Source: Bacillota bacterium
GTDB taxonomy: Bacteria; Bacillota_A; Clostridia; Lachnospirales; Lachnospiraceae
NCBI GenBank assembly: GCA_023407175.1
Contig: JAEYMU010000053.1
Span: 1 to 64,000, forward strand
Direction: 5' to 3'
Length of the DNA: 64,000 bases
How positions within the stretch are numbered: position 1 is the stretch's first letter; the number at the start of each line of letters is the position of its first letter. This document shows, piece after piece, positions 1 through 8,378 of the stretch. The notes under the pieces are model-generated. The model ran no database searches, was not told the origin of the DNA, and worked only from the letters and a program-made list of their open reading frames with translations. The position numbers were made by a program, and so were the translations under genes.

Positions 1-140
1 AAAATCATTTCGAGAATCGCGATGCACGGCGCAAAAAGCACGCCTTTTATCAGAAGCATAAAGCGCTTCTGATAACTTATATTCTCGAAAAAAAATCATT
101 TCGAGAATCGCGATGCACGGCGCAGAAAACGCGCCTTTTA
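1..140. repeat. Pair of 49-bp direct repeats with hairpins
   Basis: Positions 1-49 and 92-140 are near-identical direct repeats, 91 bp apart; the first 33 bases match exactly. Each copy ends in a short GC-rich inverted repeat (GGCG...CGCC) followed by TTTTA, so each looks like a weak terminator. Between them lies a 9-bp hairpin (49-57 with 65-73). The second copy's left end forms a 10-bp stem (81-90 with 99-108) with sequence just outside it. No coding potential is seen. It may be an intergenic repeat family or a duplicated terminator, and further copies could lie left of the window. Confidence 0.7.
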
Positions 141-151
141 GGAATAGAGAA

Positions 152-180
152 CAGCGGCTTTGATTTTCTCAAAACCGCTG
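152..180 (-). terminator. Hairpin downstream of the hydrolase gene
   Basis: A 10-bp stem with one mismatch (152-161 with 171-180, CAGCGG...CCGCTG) sits 34 bp beyond the stop of the minus-strand hydrolase gene. On the minus strand it is followed by a pyrimidine-rich stretch rather than a clean T-run, so it is a plausible but imperfect intrinsic terminator. Confidence 0.45.
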
Positions 181-213
181 CTCACAGGTAATACAATTGT
201 TTTGTATTTAATT

Positions 214-1077
214 TCATTTCCAGAATCTGTTCAACAGAGAAAAATACTCATCCCGACAGTTTATAATCGTTACATGACCGCCAGACTTAAAATGATATTC
301 TTGCGCGCCTGGGCATAATTTTAACATTTGCGCCCGTTGCATAGGATTGGCGATTTTGTCAGTAGGGCTGTCCACGATTAAAACTTCTTGTGGCTTATTT
401 TGATACGGTTCAGATGTAAATGTATAATTAAAAAGAAAATCCTCCATACAGCTTGCCATCATAAGAAAATCCTGCTTGCTATATTTTTTCATATCTTCTT
501 TACAAAGCTCTATCAACCGTTCCGTATCATTCTGACCTGATTGTAAAGAAAACTTTGGGAAAACCATCCGTCCTAGGGCAGCAGTCAGTGCAGATGCCGG
601 AAGCACCTTGAGCATTCCGCGCATAAGTTTGTAGGCTTTTACTTCTGATGCATTAGTAGTATAAGCATCGTTTTTATCCATAGAGGTAAGGCTATGAGAA
701 AAGATAATTTTATCCGCTATATTCGGATAACGGCTTATCAGATTTTGCAGATACACGCCGCCGTTGGAATGCCCAATTACGTTACAGGTTCTGACACCCT
801 CACAATCTAACAGTGACTTTAGCCCGTTTGCGGTTTCGCAAAAAGCTTGTATCGGCGGCACGGACAACGCAATCGTTGTATATGTATCACGAAATTTCTC
901 CGCTAAAGGTAAGGCCAGCAAATGGCCGGTGGTGTTTGACAGTATTGCCAAAATAAATTTGTTTCCATTACCACTAACAGTATACCGCCATTGCGTATTA
1001 TTCCAATGCATGAGCTTTTCTGTCACTGTAATGTTGCCAAACTCATATGTAGCAACTACCGTAGTGTTTTTGTTCAT
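214..1077 (-). CDS. Alpha/beta hydrolase
   Basis: A 287-residue alpha/beta-hydrolase-fold protein. The nucleophile elbow GHSNGG lies near residue 105. A DSPTDK segment late in the protein fits the acid position, and a C-terminal GGH supplies the likely catalytic histidine. No signal peptide is seen, so it should be cytoplasmic. The start was set at ATG 1077 because it overlaps the TGA of the upstream TetR gene (ATGA) and has GAGG just before it; the frame is open ten codons further but lacks such a site. The overlap implies translational coupling, so this hydrolase is probably a target of that regulator. Its substrate cannot be told from sequence. Confidence 0.85.
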   Translation of the reverse strand: MNKNTTVVATYEFGNITVTEKLMHWNNTQWRYTVSGNGNKFILAILSNTTGHLLALPLAEKFRDTYTTIALSVPPIQAFCETANGLKSLLDCEGVRTCNVIGHSNGGVYLQNLISRYPNIADKIIFSHSLTSMDKNDAYTTNASEVKAYKLMRGMLKVLPASALTAALGRMVFPKFSLQSGQNDTERLIELCKEDMKKYSKQDFLMMASCMEDFLFNYTFTSEPYQNKPQEVLIVDSPTDKIANPMQRAQMLKLCPGAQEYHFKSGGHVTIINCRDEYFSLLNRFWK

Positions 1078-1661
1078 TGTACTTCCTCGCTTTCTGAATA
1101 CAGCCATCGCATTAATATTTCAGTTTTCTCAAACTCATAGTCAATAATATCCTCTGTTATTTGGCCTGTCAGCGCGAGAACATTCAATCCGTGCAGCATC
1201 ACATAGATATGATTGCACAACCGTTCTATGGTCTGAGGATTTTTAAATACTTTTGCAAGAATAAATGTCATGTTACCTATCGTTTCAGTATAGGCAGCTT
1301 GCATTTTACTTTTTCTAATTTCTGCCGGAAAGCTAAAGTAGTATTGATAGGAAATCGAATTAAGTGTATTTTCGACATTCAATAAGTCTGTTTTTTCCAC
1401 TTTAAAATACTTTCTAAAAGCATTAACTAGACTTTCTATATTATTGACTTTTTCAAAAATATTCCATACATCATTGGTTTCATTAGCTGCTATATCCAAA
1501 AAGATTTCTTCGACGGAACGATAATGATAATAAAGGCCGCCTACAGAAAGATTGAGTCGTTGTCCAATATCAGACATTGTAACGGCAGAATAGCCCTTTT
1601 CTATGATAAGCTCTTTCGACACTTTCTGGATTTCCATTTTTCGCTTGCTTCCTTTTTTCAT
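1074..1661 (-). CDS. TetR/AcrR family transcriptional regulator
   Basis: A 195-residue regulator. The N-terminal helix-turn-helix (about residues 10-55) has the TetR hallmarks: a short helix ending KGYSAVTMSDI, then LNLSVGGLYYHYRS. The remainder is an alpha-helical ligand/dimer domain without family-specific motifs. It is the first gene of a two-gene unit with the alpha/beta hydrolase, overlapping it by four bases. It is transcribed away from dpaA, with 164 bp between them. TetR proteins usually repress their own operon; no clear operator palindrome was seen in the short upstream region. Confidence 0.9.
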   Translation of the reverse strand: MKKGSKRKMEIQKVSKELIIEKGYSAVTMSDIGQRLNLSVGGLYYHYRSVEEIFLDIAANETNDVWNIFEKVNNIESLVNAFRKYFKVEKTDLLNVENTLNSISYQYYFSFPAEIRKSKMQAAYTETIGNMTFILAKVFKNPQTIERLCNHIYVMLHGLNVLALTGQITEDIIDYEFEKTEILMRWLYSESEEVQ

Positions 1662-1777
1662 AGTGCAACATCTCCATCATAAAACCGAGGATACCCTCTG
1701 TTTTAAAATAGCATATATTTCAGCCCAAAGCAAGAAAATCTTTTTATCAACATTCACTGCGTATTCTATATCCACGC

Positions 1778-1803
1778 ACAAATCACCTGGGATTTCATAT
1801 AAT
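1778..1803 (+). promoter_or_regulatory. Candidate sigma-K promoter for dpaAB
   Basis: ACA at 1778-1780 and CATATAAT at 1796-1803, with a 15-base spacer, resemble the mother-cell sigma-K pattern (AC near -35, CATA-type -10). The position, 23 bp before the dpaA start codon, fits. In Bacillus the dipicolinate synthase operon is transcribed by sigma-K; assigning it here is inference from motif and context. Confidence 0.4.
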
Positions 1804-1825
1804 GAGACATAAAGGAGTGAAGTAT

Positions 1826-2698
1826 ATGTCCAAAAGTTCAGACATCGGAATTTTCGGCGGCGATCAGCGCCAGGTATATATGGCCTCGGCATTGCTTAAA
1901 AAGGGTTATCGTATTTTTACCTATCGGATTGCCGAGCCAATAAAACACGATAATTGTATTCCACTGCATTCCCTAAAGGAATTATTCGATAAATGCAGTA
2001 CACTCATAGGCCCCATCCCACTGACAAGGGATCTGGTATCCGCGGCCTCCGCCTCTACCCAGGAGCTTACTGCATCCAATCTTGCCCATCTGTTAACCAA
2101 AGATCATTTCCTTATCGGCGGAATTATTCCATCCGCCCTGACCGGGATTTGTACCAATAAGGGAATTCCCTATTACGATCTTATGAAAAATGAGAAAATA
2201 ACCATTTTAAATGCCATTGCCACCGCTGAAGGCACCATCATGGAAGCCATACAGTACAGTAACCGAAATCTTCATGGCAGCAACTGCCTTGTTCTGGGTT
2301 ATGGAAGGTGCGCAAAGGTACTTGCCCTTAAGCTTAAGGGGATGGATGCGAAAGTCACGATTGCCGCCAGATCAGAGGAGGCGCTTGCCTACGCACAGGC
2401 AACCGGCCTTGAGGCAATTTCGCTTTCCGATATGCAGCCCCTTCTTTCGCATTATGACTTTATATTCAATACTATTCCCGCTTTAATTCTTAACCGGGAC
2501 TGTCTCGACCATGTCAGGCCAGAGGTCACAATTATAGATATCGCATCCGCTCCCGGCGGTGTAGATTATGAATATGCCATGCAAAAAGAGCTGAAAGCCA
2601 AACTCTGCCTTGGACTGCCCGGTAAGGTAGCTCCCAAGGCTTCTGCTGATATTTTAGTAAATGAAATTGTTACGCTAATCAAAGAAAGAAGTGATTAA
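1826..2698 (+). CDS. dpaA: Dipicolinate synthase subunit A
   Basis: A 290-residue protein of the SpoVFA family. With subunit B it makes dipicolinic acid from dihydrodipicolinate in the mother cell during sporulation; DPA-Ca then fills the spore core. The N-terminal part begins with IGIFGGDQRQVYMA. The C-terminal half has a nucleotide-binding fold (LVLGYGRCAKVLALKL, about residues 155-170) followed by IDIASAPGG and GLPGKVAPKASADIL, all characteristic of the family. ATG 1826 was chosen because AAAGGAGTG lies just upstream. The stop abuts the start of subunit B, so the two are translated together. Its presence marks the organism as a spore former. Confidence 0.95.
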   Translation: MSKSSDIGIFGGDQRQVYMASALLKKGYRIFTYRIAEPIKHDNCIPLHSLKELFDKCSTLIGPIPLTRDLVSAASASTQELTASNLAHLLTKDHFLIGGIIPSALTGICTNKGIPYYDLMKNEKITILNAIATAEGTIMEAIQYSNRNLHGSNCLVLGYGRCAKVLALKLKGMDAKVTIAARSEEALAYAQATGLEAISLSDMQPLLSHYDFIFNTIPALILNRDCLDHVRPEVTIIDIASAPGGVDYEYAMQKELKAKLCLGLPGKVAPKASADILVNEIVTLIKERSD

Positions 2699-3286
2699 AT
2701 GACCATTCAAGGAAAAAATGTGGGCATTGCCCTCACCGGGTCGTTTTGTACCTTCGGCAAGGTTTTTCCCCAGATTGAGCGCCTGATTGCGGAGAACGCC
2801 AATGTCTATACCATATTTTCCGAACGCTCTCAGGTCACGGACACCCGCTTTGGAAATGCAGAAGATTTTCTTAAGCAGGCAAAAGAAATCACCGGGAAAG
2901 ATCCAATCACAACACTTGTCGAAGCTGAAAAGCTCGGTCCGAACAATCTGCTTGACGCCATTGTTATAGCCCCCTGTACCGGTAATACTCTGGCGAAGCT
3001 GGCACATGCAATTACCGACACCACTGTTCTTATGGCAGTAAAAGGCCTGTTAAGAAATAATAAACCGATTATTATAGCCATATCCACCAATGATGCTCTT
3101 AGCAACAATCTAAAGAATATCGGAATGCTGATCAATAATAAAAACGTTTATTTTGTACCCTTTGGCCAGGATAATTACAAGGGCAAACCCTATTCCATGG
3201 TAGCAGACTTTAATCTGCTCCTTCCTGCCCTGGAGGCCGCCCTGGATGGAAAACAGCTACAGCCTCTTATCCTGTCTCCCCAGTAG
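2699..3286 (+). CDS. dpaB: Dipicolinate synthase subunit B
   Basis: A 195-residue flavoprotein-like protein of the SpoVFB family, partner of DpaA in dipicolinate synthesis. It shows the flavoprotein-decarboxylase-like fold: GIALTGSFCTF at the start, IAPCTGNTLAKLAHAITDT in the middle, and PFGQDNYKGKPYSMVADF near the end, the stretch most conserved in DpaB. The ATG follows the dpaA stop without any gap, and the ribosome binding site lies inside the end of dpaA (AAGAAG). The length is normal for the family. Confidence 0.95.
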   Translation: MTIQGKNVGIALTGSFCTFGKVFPQIERLIAENANVYTIFSERSQVTDTRFGNAEDFLKQAKEITGKDPITTLVEAEKLGPNNLLDAIVIAPCTGNTLAKLAHAITDTTVLMAVKGLLRNNKPIIIAISTNDALSNNLKNIGMLINNKNVYFVPFGQDNYKGKPYSMVADFNLLLPALEAALDGKQLQPLILSPQ

Positions 3287-3304
3287 TCCCGAAATCGAAT
3301 GCAA

Positions 3305-3361
3305 GGGAGCACCGACTTTCGGCCGCAGCCGATTGACTGCGGCCGGATAACAAAGGCTCCC
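3305..3361 (+). other. Strong hairpin between dpaB and asnB
   Basis: GGGAGC (3305-3310) pairs with GCTCCC (3356-3361), enclosing a perfect 9-bp GC stem, CGGCCGCAG (3320-3328) with CTGCGGCCG (3337-3345). It lies 18 bp after the dpaB stop. The following bases (TTTATG) are only weakly T-rich, so it could be an imperfect terminator or a leader structure of asnB. Confidence 0.55.
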
Positions 3362-3461
3362 TTTATGTATAAACATAAAATCAAGTAATGGAATCAATAA
3401 AGTCCTGCCTGTAATAGCCAGGAATGATTTAACCGCCCGCAGGCGGAGAATGGGGGAAAAC

Positions 3462-5312
3462 ATGTGTGGTATAGCCGGGTTTTGCAATATAAAGGCCGAT
3501 TACACAAAGGATTTTCTGAAATGGAGCCATGTATTAAATGATATGAAGCAGGCTTTGATGCATCGCGGTCCCGACGACGAGGGTGATATGCTTTATGCTC
3601 AGGCCGGGCTTGCACATAGAAGACTTTCCATTATAGACTTAAGCAGGGGAAAACAGCCCATGACCCGGGAAAAGTCAGGCTGTTCCTATACAATTGTATA
3701 CAATGGTGAGCTTTATAATACCGTCGAGCTTCGGGATAATCTAATTAACATGGGTTATCTTTTTAAGACGCATTGTGATACGGAGGTCATTTTAGTCGGA
3801 TATATGGCCTTAGGAATTGATTTCATCAAGCAGATGAACGGTATCTTTTCCTTTGCCATCTGGGATGAAAATTCGTATACCCTTAGCCTGGTTCGGGACA
3901 GACTGGGAGTCAAGCCATTATTCTATACCGTACTTAACGATACCTTGATTTTTGGTTCCGAGATTAAAGCGCTATTTGAATACCCGGGCTTTCGGCCCCG
4001 CATCGACAGCCGCGGGCTGTGTGAGGTATTTGGCCTCGGCCCTGCGAAATCCTACGGTTACGGAGTATTTAAGGATGTGTACGAGGTTCTTCCCGGCAAT
4101 CTGATTTTATATAACCAGTCTGGTCTTCACGAGGAGGCTTATTGGAGCCTTACCAGTGCTCCCCATGAGGATTCCCTGCCGGAAACCATTGAAAAAACCT
4201 CATATTTACTTAAGGATGCGGTAACACGCCAGATGATTTCCGATATTCCCATCTGCACCTTCCTGTCCGGCGGAGTAGATTCCAGTCTGGTTACTGCAAT
4301 CTGTGCCAATGAATTAAAGCTTCATAACAGGCAGCTGGAAACCTACTCCTTTGATTTTGTAGATAACGATAAGCATTTTAAATCAAATTCCTTTCAGCCC
4401 TCTCAGGACCGCCCCTATGTTGATATCATGGTTGGCCAGGTGGGCAGCAAGCATACCTATCTGGAATGTGACAACCTTGACCTGGCGGATAACCTCTATC
4501 ATGCGGTAGATGCCAGAGACCTGCCCAATATGGCGGATGTGGAATCCTCTCTGCTTTATTTCTGTAAAAAGGTTGCTTCAAGAATTAAGGTTGCCCTGAC
4601 TGGAGAATGCGCTGATGAAATCTTCGGAGGCTATCCCTGGTTCCATAATCCCGAGGTCATGTCTGCAGAAGGCTTTCCCTGGTCCAGAAATCTGGAGACC
4701 AGAAAGCAGCTCCTATCGGATGATTTACTTGCAGGAATTGACCTAAACGAATATGTCCGGGCCACTTATGAAAAGTCCGTTGCCGAAACTCCGCGCCTGG
4801 CCGGTGAAGATAAAACTCAGACCCGGCGCAGGGAAATTGCATACCTCAATCTCAAATGGTTTATGGTAACCCTGCTGGACCGTATGGATCGCTGCAGCAT
4901 GTATTCCGGCCTGGAGGCCAGAGTCCCCTTTGCCGACCACCGCATCATAGAATATGTATGGAATGTTCCCTGGGAAATGAAGTCCCCCAACGGTTTGGTT
5001 AAGGGACTGCTTAGAGAAGCTGGAAGGGGGCTGGTGCCGGATGAAATCCTGTTCCGCAGAAAAAGCCCTTATCCCAAGACTTATCATCCTGACTATGAGA
5101 AATTATTAGGTAACAGGCTTCTCGATATTATCTCTGATCCCAATGCGCCAATCCGCCCATTGGTCGATGAAAAGAAAATTAAAACCTTCCTGGCCTCCCC
5201 CTCCGACTACGGTAAGCCCTGGTACGGGCAGCTGATGGCCGGACCTCAGATGATTGCCTATCTGCTGCAGATCAACTACTGGCTGGAGAAATACCATATT
5301 GAGTTAGTATAG
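3462..5312 (+). CDS. asnB: Asparagine synthase (glutamine-hydrolysing)
   Basis: A 616-residue AsnB/AsnO-type enzyme converting aspartate, glutamine and ATP to asparagine. The N-terminal class II glutaminase domain starts MCGIAGF, so Cys2 becomes the N-terminal nucleophile. This fixes the start at 3462, where GGGGG lies just upstream, rather than four codons earlier. Glutaminase motifs (MHRGPDDEG, YNGELYN) and the synthetase P-loop (FLSGGVDSSLV, about residue 270) are intact, as is GECADEIFGGYPW. It follows the dpaAB genes in the same direction across a hairpin. Bacillus subtilis has a sporulation-linked paralogue (AsnO), so co-expression with dpaAB is possible but unproven. Nothing beside it suggests a lasso-peptide role. 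Confidence 0.95.
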   Translation: MCGIAGFCNIKADYTKDFLKWSHVLNDMKQALMHRGPDDEGDMLYAQAGLAHRRLSIIDLSRGKQPMTREKSGCSYTIVYNGELYNTVELRDNLINMGYLFKTHCDTEVILVGYMALGIDFIKQMNGIFSFAIWDENSYTLSLVRDRLGVKPLFYTVLNDTLIFGSEIKALFEYPGFRPRIDSRGLCEVFGLGPAKSYGYGVFKDVYEVLPGNLILYNQSGLHEEAYWSLTSAPHEDSLPETIEKTSYLLKDAVTRQMISDIPICTFLSGGVDSSLVTAICANELKLHNRQLETYSFDFVDNDKHFKSNSFQPSQDRPYVDIMVGQVGSKHTYLECDNLDLADNLYHAVDARDLPNMADVESSLLYFCKKVASRIKVALTGECADEIFGGYPWFHNPEVMSAEGFPWSRNLETRKQLLSDDLLAGIDLNEYVRATYEKSVAETPRLAGEDKTQTRRREIAYLNLKWFMVTLLDRMDRCSMYSGLEARVPFADHRIIEYVWNVPWEMKSPNGLVKGLLREAGRGLVPDEILFRRKSPYPKTYHPDYEKLLGNRLLDIISDPNAPIRPLVDEKKIKTFLASPSDYGKPWYGQLMAGPQMIAYLLQINYWLEKYHIELV

Positions 5313-5326
5313 AATTTGTTCCGGAA

Positions 5327-5375
5327 ACAGGCCGACAGCCAGGACACGAATGTCCTGGCCGTCGGCCTGTTTTTG
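5327..5375 (+). terminator. Intrinsic terminator after asnB
   Basis: A 20-base stem (5327-5346 with 5351-5370; ACAGGCCGAC with GTCGGCCTGT at the base, one internal mismatch), loop CGAA, then TTTTT. It lies 14 bp after the asnB stop between convergent genes and probably works on both sides. Confidence 0.93.
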
Positions 5376-5425
5376 ATGAATAAAGGTTCCATCCCTTATC
5401 CCCAGTACCACCTTGCGTTATTATT

Positions 5426-5893
5426 CTATTGCTTTCTTACCTTCATCATAAGATGCTCTGTTATACCCTCCCGATATAGATCAGGCAATATCCCCATCTG
5501 CTGATATCCAACTTCTTCGTACAGTTTTTGGGCTTTTGGATTAAAATCTGCCACCACCAAAAATAATTTGCTGCTCTTTGGAAAACACAATTCCTCAAAG
5601 AATTCTAACAGCTGTCTGCCAATACCCAATCCGCGCATTTCCTTCTTTACAGCGATGATATGCAGATAGGGGAAGGAATGAAAGGCGCCGTCCAGAATGA
5701 TCCAGATAAATCCAATGCACTTTTGCTTCTGATCGAAGGCAAGATAAATTTCCTCTCTTTGAAAACCTTTCTTAAGCGCTCCTCTGGCACTTCCCTCGGA
5801 AGAGAAATATTTTACTCCCAGTTCAGAATAAACCAGCGCTTCTTCACAATCATTCAGATATTGTAGGTTTCCTTTTTCCACCCTTATATCCAT
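5426..5893 (-). CDS. GNAT family N-acetyltransferase
   Basis: A 155-residue Gcn5-related acetyltransferase. The acetyl-CoA-binding segment is clear (HIIAVKKEMRGLGIGRQLL, R-x-x-G-x-G motif), followed by the usual FNPKAQKLYEEVGY helix-strand that closes the fold. The start ATG 5893 has AAGGAG ten bases upstream. It lies 14 bp downstream of a membrane-anchored hypothetical protein on the same strand and may be co-transcribed with it. The acceptor substrate is unknown; small-molecule amines or ribosomal N-termini are typical for this family. Confidence 0.85.
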   Translation of the reverse strand: MDIRVEKGNLQYLNDCEEALVYSELGVKYFSSEGSARGALKKGFQREEIYLAFDQKQKCIGFIWIILDGAFHSFPYLHIIAVKKEMRGLGIGRQLLEFFEELCFPKSSKLFLVVADFNPKAQKLYEEVGYQQMGILPDLYREGITEHLMMKVRKQ

Positions 5894-5907
5894 AATATTT
5901 AATCTCC

Positions 5908-6432
5908 TTACTGAAACCATTCCGCCAGCCAGTCCTTGGTCAGTGTCTTTGCCGTCTCTATTGCCTGGTCTCTATCCACAGAAGGCGCGCTGATAAATAC
6001 CCCACTCCCGGCGTCCCAGCCGATGCCTTCACCGTTTTCCTCATATATACAGATCATAAGCTTTTTCATATCCTGAGTACAGTAAATCTCGCCCAGATAA
6101 TTTACCTTCAGTTCTCCGTTCTTAGATACCTTATGATACATTATGGAAGCACTGTTTCCGTGAAAGCGCAATCTATCCATCTGCCAGTCCTGAGTATAGT
6201 CATAATTGCTGATTTCAATGCTTCCTTCAAAATTATCCGCTTTGAAGAGATACTGATCGTAAATCCCTTTTATCCTGACCGTCACATTCTCTATGTATTT
6301 ATCTTCGCCAATCCGGCACTGAATCCCCTGAATTGTAGTATCTATTCTGTGAGCCCACGGTATGACATACAACGCCGTGCTGCTCAGCCCCAGAATAATC
6401 AAAATCAAGATAAACACCTTTACCCATTTCAT
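5908..6432 (-). CDS. Membrane-anchored hypothetical protein
   Basis: A 174-residue protein not assigned to a known family. One hydrophobic helix (about residues 4-24) is followed by a soluble domain predicted to lie outside the membrane. The domain is rich in beta-prone stretches (IENVTVRIKGIYDQYLFKAD, GSIEISNYD) and ends in a helix with ETAKTLTKDWLAEWF. No lipobox cysteine is present. ATG 6432 has GGGGGAG upstream. The gene heads a probable two-gene unit with the acetyltransferase. The middle resembles small signal-anchored proteins common in Clostridia, but no function can be given. Confidence 0.75.
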   Translation of the reverse strand: MKWVKVFILILIILGLSSTALYVIPWAHRIDTTIQGIQCRIGEDKYIENVTVRIKGIYDQYLFKADNFEGSIEISNYDYTQDWQMDRLRFHGNSASIMYHKVSKNGELKVNYLGEIYCTQDMKKLMICIYEENGEGIGWDAGSGVFISAPSVDRDQAIETAKTLTKDWLAEWFQ

Positions 6433-6457
6433 TATCTGACTCCCCCCTGACTTACAA

Positions 6458-6531
6458 AAGGCTGCCTTCTTCCAGCAGCTATATGGAGCAGGTAAACTGC
6501 CTCAATCACCGCCGTCTCAAAAGACAGCCTT
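6458..6531 (-). other. Hairpin-rich spacer after yajC
   Basis: AAGGCTG (6458-6464) is complementary to CAGCCTT (6525-6531), enclosing smaller hairpins around 6476-6500. On the minus strand the right-hand arm comes first and the structure ends in CAGCCTTTTG, so it may end the tgt-yajC transcript or serve as a leader for the next gene. Confidence 0.4.
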
Positions 6532-6549
6532 CTACGCTTATTACCCTAA

Positions 6550-6882
6550 TTATGAATTCTTCTCTGTATTCGCCTTTTCAAGCTCTGTGATTGCACTCTT
6601 CTTCATTGGAATTCTGCAGTTTTTATTATTGCCGAATTCAACAATTACTACTTCATCCATAATATCTATAACCACACCGTAAAAGCCGCTGGTAGTTACA
6701 ACGCTGTCACCAACCTCCAAAGTGGAAAGCATGCTCTGCATCTGCTTCTGCTGCTTTTTCTGAGGACGGATCAGCAAAAAGTACATTACTACTCCGATCA
6801 GGGCCAATTCGCCGATCAAAATCAGCATGCTGCTGCCACCGCCGGTTGTCGTTGTGTCAGTTAACAGTAAAAAATTACTCAT
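6550..6882 (-). CDS. yajC: Preprotein translocase accessory subunit YajC
   Basis: A 110-residue single-span membrane protein associated with the Sec translocon (SecDF-YajC). One transmembrane helix (about residues 19-38, ILIGELALIGVVMYFLLI) is followed at once by the signature RPQKKQQKQM. After this comes a small beta domain with LEVGDSVVTTSGFYGVV, also diagnostic. CCAGGAGG stands upstream of the ATG. It follows tgt by 52 bp on the same strand, the classic tgt-yajC order. Confidence 0.96.
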   Translation of the reverse strand: MSNFLLLTDTTTTGGGSSMLILIGELALIGVVMYFLLIRPQKKQQKQMQSMLSTLEVGDSVVTTSGFYGVVIDIMDEVVIVEFGNNKNCRIPMKKSAITELEKANTEKNS

Positions 6883-6934
6883 AAATGATACCTCCTGGTT
6901 AATATGTTCTTATAATAGCTTATAGCTAAAATCC

Positions 6935-8068
6935 TTAGTCTTCGCCCTGCATAAAGCCCGCGAGCTTTTGTTTCTTATATTCCTTGTAGCATTTGCTGCG
7001 TATAGCCCCTCTGATCTCCTCCATCATATGGTTATAGAAATAAAGATTATGAAGCACCAATAAACGCATACCCAGCATTTCCTTTGCCTTAAGGAGATGC
7101 CTTATATATGCCCGGCTGTAATGCTTACAGGCCGGACAGCCGCAGCCCTCTTCAACCGGCCGCTCATCCAGTTCATATTTTGCATTGAGCAAATTCAGTC
7201 TGCCGTTATTCGTATAGGCATGTCCATGTCTTCCATTTCGTGTCGGATATACACAATCAAAGAAATCCACACCCCGGTCTACTCCCTCCAGAATATTAGC
7301 CGGTGTGCCTACACCCATCAAGTATACCGGTTTGTTCAGCGGCAGATATGGAACAGTCGCATCAAGAATACGGTACATCTCTTCATGGCTTTCCCCTACT
7401 GCGAGTCCGCCGATTGCATAGCCGTCCAGGTCAAGCTCCGTAATTCTCTTCGCATGTTCAATTCGAAGATCATCGTAGGTTCCGCCCTGGTTAATGCCAA
7501 AAAGCATCTGCTTCCGGTTGATCGTACCTTCAAGGCTGTTCAGCCGGTCCATCTCCTTCTTGCAGCGCTCCAGCCAACGTGTAGTACGGTCAATGGAGCT
7601 TTGTATATACTCCCGAGGTGAGGGATTGGGAGGACATTCGTCAAAGGCCATTGCAATTGTAGAGGCAAGGTTTGATTGTATCTGCATGCTCTCCTCGGGG
7701 CCCATGAAAATCTTACGGCCATCGATATGGGAGTTAAAATAAACGCCCTCTTCCTTAATCTTACGAAGCCCTGCCAGAGAAAATACCTGAAAACCGCCGG
7801 AATCAGTCAATATTGGCTTGTCCCAGACCATGAATTTATGAAGCCCGCCCATCTGTTTCACGATTTTGTCACCGGGTCTTACATGAAGATGGTACGTGTT
7901 GGAAAGCTCCACCTGCGTCCCGACTTCCTGCAAATCCATAGTAGAAACCGCACCCTTGATCGCCGCTGCCGTTCCCACATTCATGAATACCGGAGTCTGT
8001 ATTGTTCCGTGGACCGTAACAAATTCACTGCTCTTCGCCTTGCCGTCCTGTTCAATTATTCTGTACAT
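6935..8068 (-). CDS. tgt: Queuine tRNA-guanosine(34) transglycosylase
   Basis: A 377-residue enzyme exchanging guanine-34 for preQ1 in the anticodons of Asn, Asp, His and Tyr tRNAs. The substrate-pocket aspartate lies in LTDSGGFQVFSL. The nucleophile region is GVDFFDCVYPTRNGRHG. The zinc site is complete: C-G-C-P-A-C followed by a histidine at the end of AYIRH. The length is standard. The next gene is yajC, an arrangement conserved in many bacteria. Confidence 0.97.
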   Translation of the reverse strand: MYRIIEQDGKAKSSEFVTVHGTIQTPVFMNVGTAAAIKGAVSTMDLQEVGTQVELSNTYHLHVRPGDKIVKQMGGLHKFMVWDKPILTDSGGFQVFSLAGLRKIKEEGVYFNSHIDGRKIFMGPEESMQIQSNLASTIAMAFDECPPNPSPREYIQSSIDRTTRWLERCKKEMDRLNSLEGTINRKQMLFGINQGGTYDDLRIEHAKRITELDLDGYAIGGLAVGESHEEMYRILDATVPYLPLNKPVYLMGVGTPANILEGVDRGVDFFDCVYPTRNGRHGHAYTNNGRLNLLNAKYELDERPVEEGCGCPACKHYSRAYIRHLLKAKEMLGMRLLVLHNLYFYNHMMEEIRGAIRSKCYKEYKKQKLAGFMQGED

Positions 8069-8378
8069 ATTGATACCATTCCTGTTTTTTTGAGTACCTT
8101 CAAAATAAATTTCACAACAGGTACCCTTGTTTTTAACATTACAAGTATACCCTTAAAACCCTGTATTTTCAATATAAATATAAATAAATAAGCGGGAATT
8201 AATAAATATTTCATAAAACCCGTCTACAGAAAAAGCCATGTTATTATAAATTCCTCTATATTCCCTGGTTATCCGCAAAAATACTATTTAATTTTATTGA
8301 AATATTTTGTCAATATTGGTAAAATGTAAATTGATATTATACGCATTGCCACATAAATATACTTTGGAGGTTATTCGT
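8069..8378. other. Intergenic region between divergent tgt and GGDEF/EAL genes
   Basis: About 310 bp of very AT-rich sequence. It should hold the promoters of both flanking genes, but no pair of good -35/-10 boxes stands out. On the plus strand, TTGGTA...TATACG around 8316-8345 is the least bad candidate. GAGTACC near 8091 and GGTACC near 8120 form a loose inverted repeat. No RNA gene or ORF was recognised. Confidence 0.5.

Noticed and set aside
1..140. CRISPR array
   Set aside because: Only two repeats, of 49 bp, with an internally palindromic spacer and no cas genes in the window.
3462..5312. Lasso-peptide cyclase (AsnB homologue)
   Set aside because: The glutaminase domain starts correctly with MCGIAG, motifs are those of full asparagine synthase, and no precursor peptide or transglutaminase-like protease gene is adjacent.
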